Positions 33,948-43,378 of a DNA stretch of 64,000 nt are shown piece after piece. The translations under genes were made by a program, and so were the position numbers. The notes below the pieces were generated by a model. It was given only the letters and a program-made list of their open reading frames with translations, was not told where the DNA came from and did not search any database. Numbering within the stretch: the first letter of the stretch is position 1; each line of letters starts with the position of its first letter. Source of the stretch: an uncultured Desulfobacter sp. (GTDB lineage: Bacteria; Desulfobacterota; Desulfobacteria; Desulfobacterales; Desulfobacteraceae); contig NZ_OY762929.1 in NCBI RefSeq assembly GCF_963666675.1, positions 5,242,001-5,306,000 of the forward strand. Reading direction: 5' to 3'.

Positions 33948-34364
33948 ATGAAAAAAACCATCACAGCAGTCACGACACTTTTTATCGTGGGATTTTTTGC
34001 AACCAGTGCATATGCCTGGGGATGCGGTTACGGATCAGGTGCAGGTAACCGCGGATATGGAAAACAATTTAATAATCAGTCTGCAGTCAATCAGGAAGAC
34101 CTGGACGCTTTTTACAAAGAGACCCAGGCGCTTCGCACATCTCTCTTTGCCGATCGGACTGAGCTGAATGCACTGATGGCAGGACAGAACCCTGATCCCA
34201 AAAGAGCCAGGGCCCTGTCCGAAAATATCAGTAAAACCCAGATTGCACTGAGGGCCAAAGCACAGCAGTACAACATCCCAGGCCCCATGGGCGGCCAGGG
34301 TTACGGCCCGGGCAATGGGAATTGCGGCGGCCGGAATCGTCACCATGCGGCCGGATGCCGGTAG
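33948..34364 (+). CDS. zraP: ZraP/CpxP-like periplasmic zinc-associated protein
   Basis: The 138-residue product has a signal peptide (ending TSAYA). It is followed by a Gly-rich WGCGYGSGAGNRGYG stretch, a central helical part (about 45-105: LDAFYKETQALRTSLFADRTELNALMAGQNPDPKRARAL), and a Gly/Asn/His-rich tail ending NRHHAAGCR. The helical core with its LxxxxxELNALM pattern is typical of the ZraP/Spy family of periplasmic chaperones that bind zinc. A good AAAGGAG ribosome site precedes the start. It should be induced through the sigma-54 promoter at 33850 by the divergent ZraSR pair. Confidence 0.87.
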   Translation: MKKTITAVTTLFIVGFFATSAYAWGCGYGSGAGNRGYGKQFNNQSAVNQEDLDAFYKETQALRTSLFADRTELNALMAGQNPDPKRARALSENISKTQIALRAKAQQYNIPGPMGGQGYGPGNGNCGGRNRHHAAGCR

Positions 34365-34383
34365 GCCCAGTTTGTAAAAGCAA

Positions 34384-34411
34384 GGCGGGCGGGCCAAATG
34401 GCCCGCCCGCC
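34384..34411. terminator. Strong bidirectional terminator hairpin
   Basis: GGCGGGCGGGCC (34384-34395) pairs perfectly with GGCCCGCCCGCC (34400-34411) around an AAAT loop, followed by CTTT. It lies between the convergent ends of zraP and the aminotransferase gene. Confidence 0.85.
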
Positions 34412-34442
34412 CTTTAATTGGAAATTATCCCAGATACTGCGT

Positions 34443-35723
34443 CTATGGCACCAACACCCTCTCCAGACGCTCGACCATGAAATCCATCTCCGCATCATTG
34501 ATCACCAGGGGCGGCGAAATACGGATGGTGTGGCCATGGCTGTCGTTGACAACCAGCCCTTCTTTCATCAGTTTATGACAGAATTCCATGGCATTGCCGT
34601 CTTTTACTTCAATACCGATGAAAAGCCCCAGGCCCCGGACCTCCTTGACATGGGGAGAGCGTGTGCCGATCTCCTCAATGCGTTTTTTTAACCGCGCGCC
34701 CTTTTCTGCGGCCTGTTCATCCAGTTTTTCATCCAGGAACACCTTCAGGGCGGCGGTACCGGCCACACAAGCCAAAGGATAGCCGCCGAATGTGGAACCG
34801 TCCGACCCTTTGGAAAAGATCATATCCATAAGTTTTGAATTGGTCATGAACACGGACAGCGGCACCAGGCCGCCGGACAGGGCCTTACCCAGAATTACGG
34901 CATCGGGGACAATATTTTCATGCTCAAAACAGAACCGCTTGCCCGTTCGGCCCAGCCCCACCTGGATTTCGTCGCAGACCAGAAGCAAATCCTTTTCATC
35001 GGCCAGGGCCCTCAGTCCCTTGAGGAAGCCCTTGGGCGGTATTCGCATACCGCCTTCCCCCTGTAAAGGCTCCACAAGGATGCCGCAGGTGTTGGCGGTA
35101 ACCGCTTTTTTAACCGCTGCCAGATCCCCAAAGGGCACGGAGACAAACCCCGGTGTCAAAGGCCCGAACCCCTCTTTGTATTTTTTGCTGGAAGAAAAGG
35201 AGACCACGGAAATGGTACGGCCGTGGAAATTATTATTAAAAACAATGATTTCCTGTTTGCCATCTTCAATCCCCTTTTGCTTAAACCCATAATAACGCAT
35301 GGCTTTTATGGCCGTTTCAACGGACTCCACCCCGCCGTTTTTGGCCAGGACCTTGTTGCCGTGGTCACCGAACCGGGGCCCAAGCTGGGGGGCAAAAGCC
35401 GCACATTCGGAAAGAAAAATGCCCAAAGGATCAGTGAATACCACGTTGGAGATCACCGAGGCATAATTTCCGGTGAGTGCGTTGAGCAGGGCATTGGCGA
35501 TAACAGGATGATGGTGCCCGGGATTGGCCGCCGAGTAAGCGGCCAGACAGTCCAGGTATTTATCGCCCTTGTCGTCGGTGAGCCAGCAGCCCTGGGCGCG
35601 CCGGACCACCAGATTGATCCTGGTATAGTGATGGGCCCCGAAATTTTCTTCCAGTTTGACGATTGAATTATCTGATTCTGTGGAAAAACCGTTATAATTG
35701 TGTATTTTCCGCATACTCGTCAT
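34443..35723 (-). CDS. rocD: Class III aminotransferase, ornithine aminotransferase-like
   Basis: The 426-residue class III PLP aminotransferase has a typical N-terminal pattern (VVRRAQGCWLTDDKGDKYLDCLAAYSAANPGHHHP) closest to ornithine-oxoacid transaminases. The PLP-ring Asp is Asp251 (VCDEIQVGLGRTGK) and the Schiff-base Lys is Lys280 (ILGKALSGG). The EPLQGEGGMRIPP block is also characteristic. It would move the delta-amino group of ornithine to 2-oxoglutarate. Some relatives use acetylornithine, 4-aminobutyrate or lysine, so the substrate is not certain. A perfect AAAAGGAGGTG site precedes the start. It is 22 bp downstream of a secreted unknown in the same operon. Confidence 0.82.
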   Translation of the reverse strand: MTSMRKIHNYNGFSTESDNSIVKLEENFGAHHYTRINLVVRRAQGCWLTDDKGDKYLDCLAAYSAANPGHHHPVIANALLNALTGNYASVISNVVFTDPLGIFLSECAAFAPQLGPRFGDHGNKVLAKNGGVESVETAIKAMRYYGFKQKGIEDGKQEIIVFNNNFHGRTISVVSFSSSKKYKEGFGPLTPGFVSVPFGDLAAVKKAVTANTCGILVEPLQGEGGMRIPPKGFLKGLRALADEKDLLLVCDEIQVGLGRTGKRFCFEHENIVPDAVILGKALSGGLVPLSVFMTNSKLMDMIFSKGSDGSTFGGYPLACVAGTAALKVFLDEKLDEQAAEKGARLKKRIEEIGTRSPHVKEVRGLGLFIGIEVKDGNAMEFCHKLMKEGLVVNDSHGHTIRISPPLVINDAEMDFMVERLERVLVP

Positions 35724-35745
35724 AAACGCACCTCCTTTTAATTAG

Positions 35746-36591
35746 CTATTTCACTGAGACGATAAATGTATGAACCCCCTCAACATCTTTCTTGGGCGCA
35801 AATTTCAGCACTTCGCGGGTGGTACGATTTTTGAGCAATTGACGAATTCTTATCTTAGGCGCACGCGGCGGGACCGTGCCGACCTTTGTCATTTTTATAC
35901 TGATTTTATTTTCATTTTTGCAAAGACCGCCGATCAGAACGCCGGACCAACTGGCTGTGACCGGCTTTTGGGGAACACCGTTCACCGTCACTTCAACCTG
36001 GTACCCATAGCTGAAAACATCAAGCAGGGCCGAGGAATAGGGTTTTTTGACCAGAAGGGGTGCCGGTTTCACTTTCCCGTCCATGACACAGGACGGCCGC
36101 AAATCCGACAGGTAAAATTTTGTTTTCCGGCCGTCATCATGGTACATGGGCTTGTCGCAGCTCATGAGGGATTCCACTTTCCAACCGGACTCATTGACGA
36201 ATTTAATGGCGCTGAACGTCACCGTGGGATTTCCATTGGCGTCTTTTTGTCCGGAATCTCTGACATATACAAGCCCTGCATTGTCTCCGTTTTCGATCAA
36301 TCGTGCAAATTCCATGGTGGAGATATCAGGGCTGTATTTTGCAAAACTTTTGATGATCTCCGGCGTCAAAGACCGCTGGGCCGAAACCAGTTTATTTTTC
36401 AAGGTAAACAGGCTGTAGGACGACATTGCTTTTTGAAGTTCCAGCTCACGTCCAGAGCGGCTGGCCTGAAGATATGCATGCCAGGCATTTTCCAAATCGC
36501 CCTGTAGCGACCCGGCAAAGGCGCAGTCAAAAGAGAGCACCAAAAGGCCTGTAAAAATTACCGAAAGAAACGCGTTTTTTCCGAGCGCCAT
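35746..36591 (-). CDS. Hypothetical secreted protein
   Basis: The 281-residue product has a clear signal peptide (residues 1-26, ending DCAFA) after a good AAAGGAG site. The mature part starts with a helical ENAWHAYLQASRSGRELELQ region, then a beta-rich part with one Cys pair (SCDKP and PSCVMDGK). I do not recognise the family. It precedes the ornithine-aminotransferase-like gene by 22 bp, which suggests a shared transcript but gives no function. Composition is like its neighbours, with no sign of recent transfer. Confidence 0.7.
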   Translation of the reverse strand: MALGKNAFLSVIFTGLLVLSFDCAFAGSLQGDLENAWHAYLQASRSGRELELQKAMSSYSLFTLKNKLVSAQRSLTPEIIKSFAKYSPDISTMEFARLIENGDNAGLVYVRDSGQKDANGNPTVTFSAIKFVNESGWKVESLMSCDKPMYHDDGRKTKFYLSDLRPSCVMDGKVKPAPLLVKKPYSSALLDVFSYGYQVEVTVNGVPQKPVTASWSGVLIGGLCKNENKISIKMTKVGTVPPRAPKIRIRQLLKNRTTREVLKFAPKKDVEGVHTFIVSVK

Positions 36592-36702
36592 GTTCTGACT
36601 CCTTTTTTATTTTAAATCGTATTTTGAATTCAATTTTTTTTTTGCGACAGAATGCATCCGATTCTGAATTTTAAGAATAGGCGAACCCTTTTGTCAACCA
36701 AA

Positions 36703-36720
36703 GCATGAAAATATTCATGC
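36703..36720. repeat. Perfect palindrome GCATGAAAATATTCATGC
   Basis: Two 7-base arms around AATA, downstream of dctM (minus strand) and upstream of the secreted unknown. It could be an operator or part of a terminator; GCCCG/CGGGC arms just to its right (about 36719-36740) form another weak hairpin. Confidence 0.5.
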
Positions 36721-36786
36721 CCGTATGATTTTTTGCGGGCACTGCACAAAACGCTAAAAACAAGCGTAAGGCAGCATTGAAAATAA

Positions 36787-38088
36787 TTACAGCAACCCTG
36801 GCAGAAAAGTAATAATCCATGGAAAGACCATGAGCAGAACAATGCAGATCAGGTAGGCCGGCAGAAAAAAGGTCACCCCTTTAAACACCTCATTCAAGGT
36901 GCTGCCCTTGGCCATGCCTGCCACCACATAGGTGGTGGCGCCCACAGGGGGCGTAACGGCGCCAAGGGTGGTAACCACTGTGATCAGCACGGCAAACCAG
37001 ACGGGATCACAGCCCATCTGGGCGGCCACGGGAAAAAATATGGGGATGGTAATCAGCAAAAGGGCCAGGGCATCCATAATCGCACCGCCAATGGCATACA
37101 TGCCGAAAATAACGGCCAGGATCACGGGGTCCGGCACATTCAGACCCGCCACCCACGATGCCATGTTAAACGGGATGCGGGTGATGGTCAAAAATTTGCC
37201 CAGGATCATGGCTCCGGCAATGAGCATGATCACCATGCAGGAGACCCGCAGGGTGTCCATGACGGCCTTTTTAAAATTTTCCCAGGAGAGGGTGCGCTGG
37301 ACCAGACTGATGACCACGGCGAAAAAGGCCCCTGCCCCGCCCGCTTCGGACGGGGTAAAGTATCCGGCATAAAGCCCGGTCATGATTAAAAAAAAGAGGA
37401 TCAGCATCTCAACGGCACCGGAAAGGGACCGGATGCGTTCGCTAAAACCCCATTTTGGACCTGCCGGCCCCCAATCGGGATTCAGACGGCAGACCCCATA
37501 CACCGTGAGCAGCATCAGCAGGCACAACAAAAGACCTGCCCCGATGCCGCCGTAAAAAAGCCTGGCAATGGACTGTTCCGTGGAAAGACCGATGATAATC
37601 AGCACCACAGACGGCGGAATCACAACCCCCAGGGTGGAACCGCAGGCAATGGACCCGCAGGAGAGCATGGGCTTATACCTGAAATTGGACATCTGGGGAA
37701 ATGCCACCGTGGTCATGGTGGCTGCCGTTGCCGTATTGGACCCGCAGATGGCGGCAAATGCGGCGCAGGCCATGATGGTGGCCATGGCAATGCCGCCCCG
37801 GATGTGGCCGACCCATTTATACGCCGCTTTGTAAAGGCGTTCGTTGACCCCGGAATAAAAGGCGATCTGGCCCATGAACACAAACAAGGGGATCACGGTG
37901 AGCCCGTACTTGGAAAACACGGACCAGAACTCCTGGCTCACCATGTTTACTCCGGCATTGAAGTTAATAATGTAGGAAAAGCCGCCAAAGCCCACCAGGG
38001 CCATGGCAAAGCCCACGGGCATGCCGAAGACGAACAACAGCAGCATTAAAACGGCAATCCCGAGGATGCCCACCAGGGTCAGGCTCAT
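36787..38088 (-). CDS. dctM: TRAP transporter large membrane subunit (DctM)
   Basis: The 433-residue membrane protein has about twelve hydrophobic segments. DctM marks include FVFGMPVGFAMALVGFGG near the N-terminus, the SGSNTATAATM-type core (AAICGSNTATAATMTTVAFP), and PPVGATTYVVAGMAKG near the end. It is the sodium-coupled translocation subunit of a tripartite ATP-independent transporter. It overlaps the dctQ stop (ATGA) and is the last gene of dctPQM. Confidence 0.95.
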   Translation of the reverse strand: MSLTLVGILGIAVLMLLLFVFGMPVGFAMALVGFGGFSYIINFNAGVNMVSQEFWSVFSKYGLTVIPLFVFMGQIAFYSGVNERLYKAAYKWVGHIRGGIAMATIMACAAFAAICGSNTATAATMTTVAFPQMSNFRYKPMLSCGSIACGSTLGVVIPPSVVLIIIGLSTEQSIARLFYGGIGAGLLLCLLMLLTVYGVCRLNPDWGPAGPKWGFSERIRSLSGAVEMLILFFLIMTGLYAGYFTPSEAGGAGAFFAVVISLVQRTLSWENFKKAVMDTLRVSCMVIMLIAGAMILGKFLTITRIPFNMASWVAGLNVPDPVILAVIFGMYAIGGAIMDALALLLITIPIFFPVAAQMGCDPVWFAVLITVVTTLGAVTPPVGATTYVVAGMAKGSTLNEVFKGVTFFLPAYLICIVLLMVFPWIITFLPGLL

Positions 38089-38570
38089 TTGGAATCCTTT
38101 AAAACAAATAGCTTGATCAGATCAATAAACAGCATGGCCGCCAGCAGAAAACAGCCGAATGCCACCACAAAGGCAAAGGGATAGTAGGCCATCCTAAGGG
38201 TTTCGGACACCTCACCGGTTTCAAGCAGTGTCATGCCCCGGCGGCCCACAAACCAGGCGGCCATCAGGAAAAAGAGGGTGCATAGTACGTTGTTCACGGC
38301 AAATACGGCCTTTTTGACACGCCGGGGAAACCGGCTGACCAGAATGTCCACATGGATGTGCTCTCTTCGTTTCTGGGTAAATCCCATGGCAAGGGCCGTG
38401 ATGACGGCCCCTGCAAATCCCATGATTTCATAGGTCCCCCGGATGGGTACCCAGACCCTGCGCAGCACGATATTGCCCATGGTCAACAGGATCATGAACA
38501 CCAGAATGGCCCCGGCAACGATCCCGGCACACCGGTTAAGGGCGTCGCTTATTCTTTCAATGGTTTCCAT
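38085..38570 (-). CDS. dctQ: TRAP transporter small membrane subunit (DctQ)
   Basis: The 161-residue protein has four hydrophobic segments and the DctQ family motif VPIRGTYEIMGFAGAVITALAMGFTQKRREHIHVDIL. It forms a complex with DctM. It starts 10 bp after dctP and overlaps dctM. No Shine-Dalgarno sequence is visible, so translation may depend on coupling from dctP. Confidence 0.92.
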   Translation of the reverse strand: METIERISDALNRCAGIVAGAILVFMILLTMGNIVLRRVWVPIRGTYEIMGFAGAVITALAMGFTQKRREHIHVDILVSRFPRRVKKAVFAVNNVLCTLFFLMAAWFVGRRGMTLLETGEVSETLRMAYYPFAFVVAFGCFLLAAMLFIDLIKLFVLKDSK

Positions 38571-38580
38571 GGAGGTATCG

Positions 38581-39597
38581 CTATTCTGCTGTTCGTTTTA
38601 CAATCAGTTCTTTGATATCTTTTACAATCTGCCCGCCGGGCAGGCCCTTTTCTTCGGCCGTTTTAATCCAGCTTTCGGTAATGGGGGCAAGGGGCGTATT
38701 CCACTGGGCTTTTTGTTCGGCAGACAAGGTAATCACTTCAACCTGGTGTTCTTTTTTTGACCAGGCAATGGCATCGTTGACGTGCTGGTCCATGTATTCA
38801 CCGGTCCAGGCCGCCTGCTCTTCGATCATACCGTCCATGGCCTGTTTGACGTTATCCGGCAGTTTATTCCAGGCGCTTTTGTTCATGATGACGGCAAAGG
38901 GATAGATCACGGTGTCGGTGATGGTGATGTATTTGCAGATTTCAGCAAATTTAAGATCCTTCATGACCTCCAGAGAAGAGAAGACACCTTTGACCACGCC
39001 TTTTTGCAGGGCTTCCGGGGTATCTGACATGGGCATGCCCACCTGGTTGGCACCCCAGGATTTAAGGATCTGGGCCGCGCCGCCGGAGGCGCGCAGATCC
39101 AGTCCCTTGAGGTCGGAAAGCCCGGCCACCGGTGCCTTGGACATGATATTGGCAGGGGCCGTGACAAACATGGTCAGCACCTTGACTTTGTCAAAGGCCT
39201 TGGGCTGGTATTTGTTATACAGGTCCAGAAGAACCAGGCTGCCGGTTTTGGCATCGGGAATATCCAGGGGCAGGCTTGTGGCATTGGTCACGGTAAAACG
39301 ACCCGGCTGGTAAGCCATGCAGATACAGCCGATGTCGGCCTGGCCGTTAATCACCCCGTCCATCATATCTTTTGCGCCCAAAAGCGTGCCGCCGGGAAAG
39401 GTATTAACCTGGACGGCACCGTCCGTGCGTTTTTCAATTTCGGTTTTCCAGTGTTCCATCTGTACACAGGGAAAGGTGGGTGCAGGGGGGAAATTTGCAT
39501 AGTTGAGGCTGACCTTGGCCTGTGCCGTCACAGGGGTAATACCGGAAACCAGGGCGACCGCTGCCAGAACACAGAAAAATAATGAGACTTTTTTCAT
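38581..39597 (-). CDS. dctP: TRAP transporter periplasmic substrate-binding protein (DctP)
   Basis: The product has 338 residues from the ATG at 39597, which follows AAGGAGTTAAG; the longer open frame upstream has no signal peptide. The signal peptide ends VTAQA. The mature protein shows the DctP fold: FPGGTLLGAKDMMDGVINGQADIG, then GLDLRASGGAAQILKSWGANQVGMPMSDTPEALQKGVVKG, with the ligand-binding Arg in LRASG. Substrates of this family are usually carboxylates. The position downstream of paaK and iorAB suggests an arylacetate or 2-oxoacid, but this is inference. Confidence 0.92.
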   Translation of the reverse strand: MKKVSLFFCVLAAVALVSGITPVTAQAKVSLNYANFPPAPTFPCVQMEHWKTEIEKRTDGAVQVNTFPGGTLLGAKDMMDGVINGQADIGCICMAYQPGRFTVTNATSLPLDIPDAKTGSLVLLDLYNKYQPKAFDKVKVLTMFVTAPANIMSKAPVAGLSDLKGLDLRASGGAAQILKSWGANQVGMPMSDTPEALQKGVVKGVFSSLEVMKDLKFAEICKYITITDTVIYPFAVIMNKSAWNKLPDNVKQAMDGMIEEQAAWTGEYMDQHVNDAIAWSKKEHQVEVITLSAEQKAQWNTPLAPITESWIKTAEEKGLPGGQIVKDIKELIVKRTAE

Positions 39598-39712
39598 CTT
39601 AACTCCTTTGTCTTTCCCCGCAGGGAGTAAATTTAATATGAAAGCGTCAATACGTGCCAAAATTACTTTCATGTGTTGTTGTGGGCTGGTTCCGGGTGCC
39701 GGCCCATGGCCG

Positions 39713-41002
39713 TTATTCAGATGGGCGGTTGTCAAACACCCGCTTGCTCTTTTTTTCCGTCCGGGGCAGATCACCGTAATTCACAATTTCAACCCGGGAT
39801 CTGACCAGCAGTTTTTTACGGATTCTGCCGGATACCTGATCGGCCAGGCCGTTGTCTTCTCCGGCTCCGACGCCATTGATGCGCTCCACCCGGATGGTCA
39901 TATAGTCCCTGCCGTCTGCATCCTGGTTCAGGTGGATCTGATATTCGCTGCCCACCCCGCCGATGTCGCCCAGGATATGGTCAATCTGAGACGGATAAAT
40001 ATTAACGGCCCTGAAAATAAACATATCATCCGTGCGCCCGGAGATCCTGGCATGCCGGGGGAATGGGTTCCCGCAGGGGCAGGCCCCGGGGATGAGCCGG
40101 GTAACATCATGGGTGCGGTAACGGATTAACGGGGTGCCCTGTTTTTTAAGGGTGGTGACCACAAGCTCACCCTCTTCCCCGGCGGGCACGGGCTTTAAGG
40201 TCACCGGATCAATCACTTCAAAAATAAAATGGTCGGCCCAGTAATGAATTCCTGCATGTTCCCTGCAGTCAAGACCGGTACCGGGTCCGTAAAGCTCGGT
40301 CATGCCGTAGATATCATGGATATGTTCGGCCCCGGTGATCTCCTGGATACGCGCGCGCATGGATGCGCTGTGGCGCTCGGCCCCGAGTATAATGGTCTTT
40401 AATTTAACCTGATCCGTAAGTTTTCGTTTTTCAATCTCTTCGGACATGAGCAGGGCCATGGAAGCTGTGGAACAAAATACCGTGGATTCAAGATCCAAAA
40501 GCATGTCAATGTGCATGTCCACGTTGGCAGGCCCCAGCGGCACAGCCATGGCGCCCAACCGCTCGCACCCGTTCTGGAACCCGACACCGGCCGTCCAGAG
40601 TCCATAGCCCACGGCAATCTGAACCCGGTCTTCATTGGTCACCCCGGCCAGTTCATAGCACCGGGCAAAGATGTTGGCCCAGTTGTCCACGTCTTCACGC
40701 GTGTAGCACAGGATCTTTCTTTTCCCTGTGGTGCCCGAAGAGCCGTGAATCCGCACAATGTCGGACATGGGCACGGACCGCAAGGGAAAGGGGTAGTCTT
40801 CAAGAAAATCGTGTTTGTCCGTAAAGGGCAGACGTTCCAGATCACCAAGGCTTTGAATGTCCTGGGGCGTACACCCTGCTCCGTCGAGCTTGTTTCTATA
40901 ATAGGGACTGTTGTTATAGGCGTGGGAGACGGTCCATTTGAGACCCTGCGCCTGGATATCTGCGATCTGTTCGCCGGTTATATTTGAAGGAATAAAACTC
41001 AT
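39713..41002 (-). CDS. paaK: Phenylacetate-CoA ligase (PaaK family)
   Basis: The product has 429 residues from the ATG at 41002; in-frame ATGs at 41020 and 41041 would overlap iorB. The ANL-superfamily AMP-binding motif HGSSGTTGKRK is followed by YGMTELYGPG and the late SGRTDDMFIFRAVNIYPSQID loop, all typical of PaaK. It activates phenylacetate or indoleacetate to the CoA ester with ATP, or runs in reverse to conserve energy. It lies 4 bp after iorB in an iorA-iorB-paaK operon. In anaerobic aromatic amino-acid fermentation the Ior product aryl-acetyl-CoA could be converted by this ligase to acid plus ATP. Confidence 0.93.
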   Translation of the reverse strand: MSFIPSNITGEQIADIQAQGLKWTVSHAYNNSPYYRNKLDGAGCTPQDIQSLGDLERLPFTDKHDFLEDYPFPLRSVPMSDIVRIHGSSGTTGKRKILCYTREDVDNWANIFARCYELAGVTNEDRVQIAVGYGLWTAGVGFQNGCERLGAMAVPLGPANVDMHIDMLLDLESTVFCSTASMALLMSEEIEKRKLTDQVKLKTIILGAERHSASMRARIQEITGAEHIHDIYGMTELYGPGTGLDCREHAGIHYWADHFIFEVIDPVTLKPVPAGEEGELVVTTLKKQGTPLIRYRTHDVTRLIPGACPCGNPFPRHARISGRTDDMFIFRAVNIYPSQIDHILGDIGGVGSEYQIHLNQDADGRDYMTIRVERINGVGAGEDNGLADQVSGRIRKKLLVRSRVEIVNYGDLPRTEKKSKRVFDNRPSE

Positions 41003-41006
41003 GAAC

Positions 41007-41558
41007 TTACCTTTTTTCATATAGTTGCATGCCTGACTCAAGCAGGCTTAATACATTTTGTGCCACCGCAGGTTTTGCCCGAAACTTCTCCTTGATCATG
41101 GCGGCAAGGCTGTCGGGGTTGAATATCCGGGCCTCATCATCTTTCATGGCGCCCAGGAAAAAGCCGAGCATGGCGACGTTTTCACTGCGTACATTTCCGG
41201 CCGCTTGGGCCAGGGCCGAGGCATCCCCGGAAAACACCCGGTATCTGTCATCATCCACAGGCCCAGGACTGTTCACCACGGCCAGGCCGCCGGGTTTAAG
41301 AAAATAGCTGTGGTGGGCAAAGCTTTCGGCTTTCAGGGCAATCAAAACATCTGCCGTGGCCGGCCGGATCAGCGGTCCTGAAAAATCACCGATCTTAAGA
41401 TAGGAAATCACATTGCCTCCCCGCTGGGCCATGCCGTGGGTCTCTGACGTGAGCACGGGAAGATCGTCGGCCATGGCAGCACCGGCCAAAAGTTTTGTAA
41501 TAAAAAGAACGCCCTGGCCGCCCAGACCTGAAATGATAATCTGCTGATTATTTGACAT
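41007..41558 (-). CDS. iorB: Indolepyruvate:ferredoxin oxidoreductase beta subunit
   Basis: The 183-residue gamma/beta-type subunit of 2-oxoacid:ferredoxin oxidoreductases begins QQIIISGLGGQGVLFITKLLAGAA. TSETHGMAQRGGNVISYLKIG follows. It completes the thiamine enzyme that decarboxylates aryl pyruvates to aryl-acetyl-CoA while reducing ferredoxin. It starts 5 bp after iorA. Confidence 0.94.
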   Translation of the reverse strand: MSNNQQIIISGLGGQGVLFITKLLAGAAMADDLPVLTSETHGMAQRGGNVISYLKIGDFSGPLIRPATADVLIALKAESFAHHSYFLKPGGLAVVNSPGPVDDDRYRVFSGDASALAQAAGNVRSENVAMLGFFLGAMKDDEARIFNPDSLAAMIKEKFRAKPAVAQNVLSLLESGMQLYEKR

Positions 41559-41563
41559 GATAT

Positions 41564-43378
41564 TTACTCCTGGTTTTCAAGTACGAGTGCGCCCTTGGGG
41601 CAGACAAATGAACAGACCGCGCATCCGGTGCAAAGACCAGCGTCAATGCCGACCTGTTCAGTCTCGTTGTTCATGCCAAGGGCCGGGCATTCAAACTGGC
41701 TGACACAATATCCACAACCGTCACAGGCATCCGTGTTGACAGCAACCTTTTTAAAAGATGCTGCAAGTTCGCCCCTGTCCATGTCAAGCAGACAGGGATG
41801 CTCGGCAATGACCACAGCCGGGCCGTTCTCTTTGCAATAGGCATTTGCCTCTTTAAGGATGTCGATAAATGCCGGCAGGTCATACGGGTCTGCGGTTTTA
41901 ATGAAGTTCACCCCGCAGCCCTTGACAATGTCGGGGATATTCACGGCAATGCATGGGTCGCCCGATGCGTCCAGGCCTGTGGCCGGTGTGGGCTGGTGCC
42001 CGGTCATGGCGGTGGTCCGGTTGTCCAGAATCACCAGGACATAAGGGATTTTTTTGGTGACGGTTTCGATCAACCCGGTAATGCCCGAATGGAAAAAGGT
42101 GGAGTCGCCGATGGTGGAGAACACAGGCGGCTGCTTTTTGTTTTTGGCATAGGCAATGGTAAATCCAGCGGCCTGGCTGATGCCTGCCCCCATACAGGTA
42201 ACCGTATCCACGGCCCCGAGGTTGCAACCCAGGGTATAACATCCGATGTCACTGGTAAAAATCCCCTTGGGGGCAACTTTTTTAACGGCATAAAAACTCG
42301 CCCGGTGGGGGCAACCGGCACACAGGGTCGGACGCCGTCCCGGCAGTGAGGTAATTTGCGCGGGCTGATAATCCAACCCCGTAAACGCACAGATCCGTTC
42401 TTCCACATTTTCGGGCAGCAGCTCACCCGTCGGAGAGATAAATCCCGTGTTTTTGCCTTTAACCCGGCGTTTGTCTGCCAACTGCATTTCAATGACACCC
42501 CAGGTCTCTTCCAGCACGAGGATCTCATCGTAGGCATCCATCTCTTTGATGAAGCTTTTGTGTAAGGGAAAGGGCTGAACCACCTGGTAGACGGGAATGT
42601 CCAGATCTCTTTCTTTAATGATGTCCCTGGCATTGGCCGCCGCCACACCGGCCACGACGATGGCCCGGCCACAGGCTTTGGCCGTGCCGGATACCAGCCG
42701 GGGGCGGGTGGGTTCATAATCCGCAATTTTGGCAAGCTTGGCTTCCAGCTCCTTGTGCAGCTGAAGCCGGAACTTCGGGGTTGCCGCCCATCTGCCCGGA
42801 TTTTTTTCAAAGGCAGCCTCACGCCACGCAATGTCAACTTTTTCCACATCCATGCTCTGGCGGGAGTGGCAGACCCGGGTGGTGGGCCGCAGCATCACCG
42901 GCACCTCAAAGGCTTCGGACAATTCAAAGGCAATACCGGCAAGCTCGGCCGCCTGGGCCGGGGAATCGGGGTCCAGCACCGGCAGTTTGGCCATAACGGC
43001 CATCAGGCGAGAATCCTGTTCGGTCTGGGAGGAGTGGGGACCGGGATCATCGGCACTGATCACCACAAAACCGCCTTTAACACCCAAATAGACGGAACTC
43101 ATCAAGGGATCCGCCGCCACATTCAAGCCCACCTGTTTCATGGCAACCGCTGTCCTGAGGCCGGCCTGGGCACCTGCATAAGCCGTTTCAAAGGCCACTT
43201 TCTCATTCACGGCCCACTGGGCGTGAATGTCCAGATCCATCTCTTTTTTCAGGGAAACAACTGCGGACAATATTTCCGAAGAAGGGGTGCCGGGGTAAGC
43301 GCAGGCCATCTGGCAGCCGTTTTTCAGCAACCCATAGGCCAAGGCTTCGTTTCCAAGCATCAGTCGTTTTGTATTCAT
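41564..43378 (-). CDS. iorA: Indolepyruvate:ferredoxin oxidoreductase alpha subunit
   Basis: The product has 604 residues from the ATG at 43378; a start six codons earlier is possible. The N-terminal pyrimidine-binding domain has the GTPSSEI motif, and a central domain follows. The thiamine-diphosphate-binding region includes CAGCPHRASF, DIGCYTLG, GDSTFFHSGI and DNRTTAMTG. The C-terminus carries two [4Fe-4S] ferredoxin clusters, CDGCGYCVSQFECP and CTGCAVCSFVCPKG. Substrates are 2-oxoacids of tryptophan, phenylalanine and tyrosine. It is the first gene of iorAB-paaK and probably of the downstream dctPQM. Confidence 0.95.
   Translation of the reverse strand: MNTKRLMLGNEALAYGLLKNGCQMACAYPGTPSSEILSAVVSLKKEMDLDIHAQWAVNEKVAFETAYAGAQAGLRTAVAMKQVGLNVAADPLMSSVYLGVKGGFVVISADDPGPHSSQTEQDSRLMAVMAKLPVLDPDSPAQAAELAGIAFELSEAFEVPVMLRPTTRVCHSRQSMDVEKVDIAWREAAFEKNPGRWAATPKFRLQLHKELEAKLAKIADYEPTRPRLVSGTAKACGRAIVVAGVAAANARDIIKERDLDIPVYQVVQPFPLHKSFIKEMDAYDEILVLEETWGVIEMQLADKRRVKGKNTGFISPTGELLPENVEERICAFTGLDYQPAQITSLPGRRPTLCAGCPHRASFYAVKKVAPKGIFTSDIGCYTLGCNLGAVDTVTCMGAGISQAAGFTIAYAKNKKQPPVFSTIGDSTFFHSGITGLIETVTKKIPYVLVILDNRTTAMTGHQPTPATGLDASGDPCIAVNIPDIVKGCGVNFIKTADPYDLPAFIDILKEANAYCKENGPAVVIAEHPCLLDMDRGELAASFKKVAVNTDACDGCGYCVSQFECPALGMNNETEQVGIDAGLCTGCAVCSFVCPKGALVLENQE

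Noticed and set aside
39598..39774. Longer DctP start
   Set aside because: The extra 59 residues hide the signal peptide, and the start at 39597 has a good ribosome site.
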